DNA from: Microglena sp. YARC
Taxonomy: Eukaryota > Chlorophyta > Chlorophyceae > Chlamydomonadales > Chlamydomonadaceae
DNA: 64,000 nucleotides
Direction: 5' to 3'
NCBI GenBank assembly: GCA_022414725.1
Contig: CM039462.1
Location: 122,594,984-122,658,983, forward strand
Below the pieces are notes generated by a model that saw nothing but the letters and a program-made list of their open reading frames with translations, was not told the DNA's origin and did no database searches. Below are positions 57,071-64,000 of the stretch, one piece after another; within the stretch, counting starts at the first letter, position 1; the number at the start of each line of letters is the position of its first letter. The position numbers and the translations under genes are program-made.

Positions 57071-57904
57071 GACAGGTCAAATTCTTTCTCATGTTATGAC
57101 CGCCCCTCCATGGGTAGCAACATCGGGGGAGAATCAAGCGAATCGGGCGAGCAAAACGGATGCGCTGGGGAACCTTAAGGTTCACCCTACAAACTCCTAC
57201 AGCCCCACGGTGCTAAGGTTCGCCCTACAAACTCCTACAGCCCCACGCCAGCATACTTTTGTACTCATGTGCCAGTCACACGACGTTCAATGCGAGGCAG
57301 TTGTCACAGAATTTGGACAGGCAGTCGCGTCAAGTCGATGGTACGTAGAATCTGAAACGACTGCCTAGTCACAGCCGGAGGGTGCACAGCCCCAGTTTAT
57401 GAGGCGACGGCGCACCTGTGTACCAAAGCGCGGTTTACCGTATACGAGAATCACATTCCGCAAGAACAGCCACGAGGGCAGCGACAAGGTTAGAAACACC
57501 GCACACCGCACATAAAATCCCTAGTGACAGCGGGGATCAGAATCCCCACGGGCGCGGGCAGTCACGAACAGGTTTCCGGATGTTGCGGAGCGGGATAGTC
57601 TTGGGCCAACAATGTCCTGTCGATGACAATGTAATATAGGAATGTCGTTATCGTCTCGAGGCATCCAAGACTACTAAACCCTCGCTTCCTGATTTTCTAT
57701 ACTTGTACCAAACTATCGAGGCTTAGTTCCAGTCTACATAATATTAACTACAATTCTCCTGATATTGGTGCAGAAGTCTTGTTCGTAACAAGCGACAGTG
57801 CCCTTACCCTAGCTCAGTTCCGGTTTCATAGCCGGCGTTAGGATTACCCTCTGACAGTGGGTTTCAGTGGATTGCATTTTGGTTGCAGAGAAGAGCACGG
57901 CAGC
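57071..57904. other. Spacer and 5' region of the F-box/LRR gene
   Basis: AAGGTT(C)ACCCTACAAACTCCTACAGCCCCACG is tandemly duplicated at 57176-57246. An open frame at 57069-57368 covers it but has no recognised motif. Confidence 0.4.
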
Positions 57905-60900
57905 ATGGCGTTGGATATCCGGAAGGGTCTAGACGAAGAGTATCGGATCGAGGATGCGTTATGGTTATGCAGAGAAGCCCTACTGCCTTGCTTCGATTCT
58001 GATACGCTCGGCATCTGGAGACTGGTGTGCAAACGAGCTTGCCAGGCAGTGAAAGCTACGACTCGATGCCTCACTTGGGAAGGGGCCTGGGATGGAGAAA
58101 CCGACGGAGTGAGTGGCCGATTTTTGCTGTCATAAGAACTAAATAATGAACTTCATTGGTTATTATTTGTTTTATTATATGGAAATATATGTTCATTAAA
58201 AAGTAGTGTGGACGAATCCGCTCGGTTGCCCACAATATCTTAATACATAAAATAATTGTACAACTATTTAATACATACAATAAATGTATATATTAGATAG
58301 GAGCATTTGCAATTTAGATACTGCTGCTTAACGTAATGGGGCCTTTTTGAAGGGTAAGACACTTCAGAAATTGTCTTCAAGAGAGAATCAAGCTTTTCTT
58401 AGAAGGTGGGACTTCACTTTGTTTGTTAAAATTTAACTTCATAAAAAGCCTCACTATATGGTACTCAAAGGGTATATACCTTAAAGTTGCTTGCTGCACT
58501 TTCTATCTTTTAAGTAAGTTAAGGCACTTACTTTAAAATATATCAGCGCGTGCTGGAGTGGCTTTTTAAGAACAAAAATATTGAAAATAATTTGAGCACT
58601 TTTACCCAACTCAAATCTGGCGCAGCATGCAGTATAATCAGATCATAAACAGAAAGAAACTTACAAATCTGCGCCTGCATTTGTTGAGCCATAAATTGGA
58701 CAGGGGACGGTGTCTAAATATAACATTGGAATCTACGGGACCAACGCATCTCTGCCCAGATCTTCACTGCATATCATTAACTCATGTCCAGCCTTAACCC
58801 TTTTGGGTTGTTAATAAATCAGAAGTAAAGAACATATTATAATTTGAAGGTTAGCGAGGTTGAAAGTTAGCAACACCATTCAAATTGATTTTGTATTGGA
58901 ACCCCTGGCCTTCCCCTGCCGCTCTTATCCTCCTCTCCCCGATTCTTGGTCCCACATGGTGCCTGACAAGCTGTCTTCCCCCATCATGCCTTGTCATTGA
59001 ATATCACCTCCCTAACCCCCAGGCCATAGAATGACATCAAATGAATATTTGATACCGTATATGGTGCCTGCCTAGATGCCTTCCCCCATCATGTCGTATC
59101 GTTCAATATCACCGCCCTTACCCCCAGGCCATATAATGCCATCAAGCAAATATTTGATGCATGGCGCCCAGGGTTGTGCCATTCGCGTTCGCGTACGGAT
59201 TCGGTTTCGGTTTCGGTTTCGTACGGGTTTTTGAAAGGTCGTCCGGTTGCGTTCTGTGAAAATGTAACTTTAAAATGGACATTAAACGGATTAAATTAAT
59301 GTTATTTCCTGGAGGGTTATAAATCTATTTGTGAGATAATATGTTTTCATTCGCAACTCCAGTAGACACACTAGAGGATGGTATAGTGATATACGAAGTC
59401 ATTCCGGTGCCGAGGATAGAACTCCCGACTATAGTACGCTGAAACAACCGACAACGTGGTGACTGATGCGGTGAAAAATATTTATTATTTCTCTACATGT
59501 TTAGGTGCTAGCTGGGAAATGGGTTAGGCACCGAACGACCGAATGCACCGAACGCGAACGAGATTTCCACCGAATGCAAACGCGTTCGGTATTTTGGTGC
59601 ATACGGACCGAATGGCACAACCCTGATGGTGCCTGATTAGGTGCCTTCCCCTGTCATGTCATGCATGCAATCGAAAATTATCGCCCCAAATCCCAGGCCA
59701 TATAATGCTATCAAACAAAAACGATGCGGCTCACTTATTTTACAGAGTAGCCTCATATGGTGGGGCAGTTATACCCCAATCACGTGGTGGGTATTTGTGT
59801 AACTGCGCCCTGTCTGCAAGGGCAGATTGGAGCTAGAATGAGCCACCCATTCTCAGCAAGCCTCATGCCTTTCATGTTGCCCTGCAGGATAACAGTGAGC
59901 CGGACATGTCTATCCTCCACCAATACCCCGCACTTCAGAGAGTCTGCTTGTTGAGAGTTCCCAGGTGTTTCCCCCTCAGTGGCCCACCTCCGAGCTTGCG
60001 TGCCCTAGAGGTGCAGTTGAGGCCTGATCAACACGGTAGTCCAGAAGTTGAAGGGCCGAATGCTCTTCCGATGTCTGCTGCTTTATCTCCCCTGTCATCA
60101 CTAACTGAGCTTGAGGATGTTGTTCGACATGGTTCCCCAAATGCCAGTCTAGCTGCATTGGAGTTCTGCACTATGCTGCGTTCCCTAACCCTCAACAGCT
60201 GGAAGAGCCTGACAGACATTTCAGCTTTGTCATCGTGTTGCAACCTGCATACCCTGAAACTGGCTGACTGTCCACAACTGCAGGACATCACAGCCTTGTC
60301 AGCATATGTGCACCTGCATAACCTGGAGCTGGTTGGTTGTGAACAACTTCAGGACCTGACACCCTTGTCAGCCGCCTTTTCCAACCTGCATACATTGAAA
60401 CTGGTGGCTTGTCCACAACTTCAAGACCTTGAATGCTTGTCATCATGTTGCAACCTGCATACTCTCAAGCTGTATAATTGTGCACAACTGAAGGACATCA
60501 CAGCCTTGTCAGCGTGTGTCAACCTGCATACCCTGGAGCTGCTTGATTGTGAAAAACTTCATGACCTGGTAGCCTTGTCAGCATGTGCTAACCTGCTTGA
60601 CCTGCATCTGTCTGGTCGCCCACAACTTCAGGACCTAACAGTCATTTCAGCGTTTTGCAATCTGCAGACCCTGAATCTGTCTTATTGTCCCCAAATTAAA
60701 AAGCTCACAACCTCCTCAGCATTTGTCAGCTTGCATGCCTTGTTCATGGAAAATTGCTACCAACTTGAGGACATCACAGCCTTGTCAGCATGTGGCAACC
60801 TACAGACACTTAATCTGTCTTGGTGTGCGGAACTTCAGGATATTACAGCCTTGTCAGCATGTGGCAACCTGAAGACCCTGGATCTGTCTTGGTGTGCGGA

Positions 60901-61177
60901 AATTCAGGAGATCTCAGCCTTGTCAGCATGTGGCAACCTACGGAGCCTAAATCTGAGTCATTGTCCACAACTTCAGGCCATCACAGCCTTGTCAGCATGT
61001 GGCAACCTGCAGACCCTGAATCTGTCTTGGTGTGCACAACTTCAGGACCTGACAGCCTTGTCAGAATGTGGCAATCTGAAGACCCTGAATCTGTATAGTT
61101 GTCCAGAACTTCAGGAGATCACAGCCTTGTTAGCATGCGGCAATCTGGAGTACCTTAGAGCTTCTGATTGCTCATAG
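57905..61177 (+). CDS. F-box-like leucine-rich-repeat protein
   Basis: Two exons, 57905-58108 and 59888-61177, joined phase 0 to phase 0; 497 residues to the TAG. Exon 1 encodes an F-box-like segment (LPCFDSDTLGIWRLVCKRAC then LTW at about residues 26-60), fitting the F-box pattern ending RLVCK. Exon 2 encodes a short linker and about 14 leucine-rich repeats of 23 residues, pattern SACGNLQTLNLSWCAQLQDI-TAL, of the Cys-containing kind often paired with F-boxes. Such proteins usually act as substrate receptors of SCF ubiquitin ligases; this is inferred from the family. The first repeats are diverged and the later ones nearly identical, so the array has grown recently at its 3' end. After the TAG the same frame continues with more repeats (next feature). 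Confidence 0.75.
58109..59887 (+). other. Intron of the F-box/LRR gene with ~105-bp tandem repeat
   Basis: Donor GTGAGT, acceptor CCTGCAG. Blocks with TGGTGCCTGAC...CTTCCCCCATCATG...CCCCAGGCCATA.AATG.CATCAAA recur at 58960-59055, 59075-59160 and 59628-59730. The third unit is split by the hAT-type element at 59169. Confidence 0.7.
59169..59625. mobile_element. hAT-type MITE with 8-bp target duplication
   Basis: Ends CAGGGTTGTGCCATTCG and CGAATGGCACAACCCTG are perfect inverted repeats; the next bases (CGTTCGCG) also pair imperfectly. Flanks are ATGGCGCC (59161-59168) and ATGGTGCC (59626-59633), a 7/8 target-site duplication. CAGGG-type ends with 8-bp duplications are typical of hAT elements. 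At 457 bp it has no transposase. Confidence 0.85.
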
Positions 61178-61717
61178 CTTCACGACATCACAGCCTTGTC
61201 AGCGTGTGGCAACCTGCAGACCCTGAATCTGTTTCGTTGTACACAACTTCAGGACATCACAGCCTTGTCAGCGTGTGGTAAGCTGCTTGACCTGAATCTG
61301 AGTCGGTGCACACAACTCCAGGACATCACAGCCTTGTTGGCGTGTGGCAACCTCCTTGACCTGAATCTGAGTCTGTGCACACAAATTCAGGACATCACAG
61401 CCTTGTCAGCGTGTGGCAACCTGCAGACCCTGAATTTGAGTCGTTGTACACAACTTCAGGACATCACAGCCTTGTCGGCGTGTGGCAACCTCCTTGACCT
61501 GAATCTGAGTCGGTGCACACAACTTCAGGACATCACAGCTTTGTCAGCGTGTGGCAACCTACAGACACTCAATCTGAGTCGTTGTACACAACTTGAGGAC
61601 ATCACAGCCTTGTCAGCGTGTGGCAAGCTGCAGAGACTAAATCTGATGCACAGCCTTGCCAGCATCTCGCGAATTCGCTGCAGTGTGACATCAAGAAACA
61701 CACCAAGAAGCACATGA
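61178..61717 (+). pseudogene. Continuation of the LRR array beyond the in-frame TAG
   Basis: The frame of the previous gene stays open for 179 codons after the TAG at 61175-61177, with seven more 23-residue repeats (69-bp units, nearly identical, such as SACGNLQTLNLSRCTQLQDI) and a short tail ending TGA at 61715-61717. Either the gene has recently gained a stop inside its array, or the longer protein is made by readthrough. Confidence 0.6.
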
Positions 61718-62475
61718 ACAAGGACGCCAAGAAACATCGTACCGAGAAACAAATTTGACCACCAAGCAAAAAAGAGGAGGATATAAGTATTCAACCATCT
61801 TATGAAGGCACCCCAGCAATTATTTCATCGAGCCTACCTACTTTGACACGGAGTGCATCATGTGTGGACTACTGCCCAGAACCACAAATGGAAAGCAGCA
61901 TGTTATAACTTATGTACTGCTGTACTATATTGATGTACTGCTGCGTTGTACTATATATCAGAATGTACTGCTACAAGCTACCCATCACGCTCACAGCTAC
62001 GCTTAAGTGCTGACGAGAGTACTGGTGCTGCCATGGCAAATGAGCACACGGAATCCCCCGAGGGGGTAACCTCTTGCAGGGAGAGACAGTGGGGACTGAT
62101 GCCATGGGATAACAATACTTTGAGTTACCCAACGAGGTTGACCCCCTACTGGTCTAACTTACATTACATTACATTACATGTTAAAGTCTACTTGACACCG
62201 CGAGGGTGTATGAGACTCTGTGCTTTAAACAAAAAGAAAAAGCACCCACAAAGCAAAAAACCCCATTACATCAGGGGTGTGTCGAGGACAAACAAACCAA
62301 ACTCCCAACCACCGTTTTGGTGGCGTAGGTATTAAACCCCTTAGAGCAGGACCCAGATCTCAACCACTTACAGTGGCGGAGGTAAGAAGCTAACAAATGA
62401 GAAGTCTCAAGAAGAAAAAAAGGGATAATAAATTACGGTGCCACTAAGCAGTCCAGGGCTTCCTGTCTTGCTCTT
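61718..62475. other. No gene recognised; possibly 3' end of a LINE copy
   Basis: A 129-codon open frame at 61946-62335 has no known domain. (TTACA)n-like TTACATTACATTACATTACA lies at 62158-62178. Confidence 0.3.
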
Positions 62476-63300
62476 CTACAAGTAGAAAGATAGTCGGCTA
62501 GGTTGCTCCAAAAAAGACTTAGTGCCATTTCCATTCATAAAGGTTCTGAATGTGGAATCGCAGAATTCCACATTCCATACGGTTAAGTCGGTATCCTCAT
62601 GGACATGCCTATAAATATCTGTAAACAGATTCTGGTAGCGGAGGCGAATATCATTATAAAAAGGGCACTCAAACATATGCATTTCATCCTCAGGTTTTTG
62701 GAACCCACACATTTGACAGTGTCTCATTGAGCGAGGGATGTGTGCTCTATCCACCACCCTCATTCTCTCTGTGTTCAGCCAATGGGAACCCATTCTAAAC
62801 TGTGCTATAGAACGAATCTGATCCTGCTTATGTAAGCGGATGTAAAAGGAATCAAGCCATTCTCATCATTGCTGTTGGCTGCGAACCATTTTTGGTATCG
62901 GAGGCGTTTAAAGCCAACCCTTCTCTCATCAGGGATGTCTCTAACTGCATTGGTGTCACTTGGGTACTTAAACCTCCATGACTCAAAAACTTCAGACATA
63001 ATACCTTCGACATCGACAGCCTCCAAAATGTTGATGTTTTTACTGGATCCTAGCTTGTGGAGAGCACAACGCAAGTCATGAACCCAGCCAGTGTTGGAGT
63101 CAAAAGATTCCTCAAGAGCCATTCTAATGAGATCCTCAGGTTCTTTATGTATGGTCTTGTTCCAGAAGCGCAAAGCTTGTTTAAGCCAAGCAAAACACAA
63201 CGGGGTTCTACCCAGCTCTTCCATGATAATATTAGATGTAGTAGATTGGCAAACACCCAACATTTGTGAATATTGCATTGCCGGCTTGGACTGAGTCCCT
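62476..63300 (-). mobile_element. LINE retrotransposon, C-terminal ORF2 fragment
   Basis: Minus strand, 63278 to 62476 with one frameshift near 62845. It reads EELGRTPLCFAWLKQALRFW, later IRSIAQFRMGSHWLNTERMR, then a zinc-knuckle-like CQMCGFQKPEDEMHMFECPF. This is the region after the reverse transcriptase in many non-LTR elements. Stop at 62476. Confidence 0.7.
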
Positions 63301-63719
63301 CAAGATGACAGCCATAAAAGCCGGTATAAAAATGCAATCTTGCACCTATATTCTTTACGATCACCTATGTCTGCTTATTGCCCCTGCCCAGTGTATGCGG
63401 CTATGAAATGCCCACCGCTCTACAGGGGTCTTTACTCACTATCCTACTGCACATGGACTGGTTACTTACAGCCCACCAATCAAGGAAGGTGTATTTTTAT
63501 TTGTGTACATCTGTCCTGCACTCGTACTGCAAGTGAATGGCACCAGAGAGAATGTATACCCTTCCCAGCTACACACTAGATATAGTTGACTGAACTCTAT
63601 ATGGTGCACAGAGTCTCCAAATAAGTCAAGGTTTACCCAGGGTTTTTACCCGACATTATATAAGTATGTAACACTAGTACTTCGACCTTTTACATGTATA
63701 CAACTTCTACATCCATTGG
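63301..63719. other. Junction between two LINE fragments
   Basis: No coding signal was recognised. Confidence 0.4.
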
Positions 63720-64000
63720 GAGAATGTTGATATCTTATTTACGTAGTCCATGTTACCCTGGGGGAGTGTGCGCCTGTCCCATATTATAGTAGGTGTGTCA
63801 TTTTTTAGGCTGATCTCAAGGTTAGTGACTAGTGAGTACATCTCAAGCAATCGTGCAAAAGCTGTTTTTTCTAGGATGCTCACTAAGGCCCAAAAGGCAC
63901 ACCACATGCTTCGTAGGCGATGCCATACTATGGAGATATACAATATTGATATTCTCACCCACCTGTTTGATTCTCTTGTACAACCTATCCTGAATTTTGG
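63720..64000 (+). mobile_element. LINE retrotransposon fragment, opposite strand, runs off the window
   Basis: Open on the plus strand from about 63740 to the end. It reads SNRAKAVFSRMLTKAQKAHH and ILTHLFDSLVQPILNFG, the conserved stretch after the LINE reverse transcriptase (LFD.LV.PIL.YG). It would precede, in an intact element, the part seen on the minus strand at 62476-63300. Confidence 0.6.

Noticed and set aside
59976..60291. Minus-strand frames over the LRR gene
   Set aside because: Shadows of the repeat-encoding exon.

Overview
The window is nuclear DNA from a eukaryote, most likely a photosynthetic green alga of prasinophyte type. The evidence is spliceosomal introns with GTGAGT/GTAAGT donors and CAG acceptors, an intron-split sigma-70 gene of the kind that serves plastid RNA polymerase, and two methionine sulfoxide reductase A genes whose catalytic position is an in-frame TGA. 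Selenoprotein MsrA is known from green algae. The genus cannot be fixed from the sequence; a large, repeat-rich prasinophyte such as Cymbomonas would fit but this is only a guess. Introns and spacers make up most of the window and are packed with microsatellites, minisatellites, C or G runs and short interspersed elements. Layout, left to right: (1) about 0.6-18.3 kb, plus strand: a gene for a single-pass membrane protein with a proline-rich and two-part ectodomain, one membrane helix at 8.9 kb and a roughly 535-residue basic/Ser-rich cytoplasmic tail; fifteen exons from 5491 to the stop at 18270 join in frame, and further upstream exons are likely. (2) 18.3-26.3 kb: repeats, no gene recognised. 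(3) 26.3-30.4 kb, minus strand: an integrin beta-like gene (signal-like start, I-like domain, start of hybrid domain). (4) 30.4-31.4 kb: divergent intergenic region. (5) 31.4-42.9 kb, plus strand: complete six-exon MsrA with an organelle-targeting leader and TGA at the catalytic site. (6) 45.3-48.8 kb, minus strand: a second MsrA without a leader, again with TGA at the catalytic site and with the same internal exon lengths, including a 24-nt microexon; the two genes are convergent. (7) 49.2-49.8 kb: Helitron relic. (8) 50.5-54.9 kb, plus strand: complete four-exon plastid sigma factor, 599 residues. (9) 57.9-61.2 kb, plus strand: F-box-like/leucine-rich-repeat protein whose 23-residue repeat array carries an in-frame TAG and then stays open to 61.7 kb. 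(10) 62.4-64.0 kb: two oppositely oriented LINE retrotransposon fragments. At least nine short dispersed repeat families recur, including a roughly 185-bp foldback element present about twelve times. A recurring theme is that introns hold decayed tandem copies of the adjoining exon edges, which suggests intron growth by duplication across splice sites. The most notable items are the twin putative selenoprotein MsrA genes and the integrin beta-like gene in a plastid-bearing lineage.
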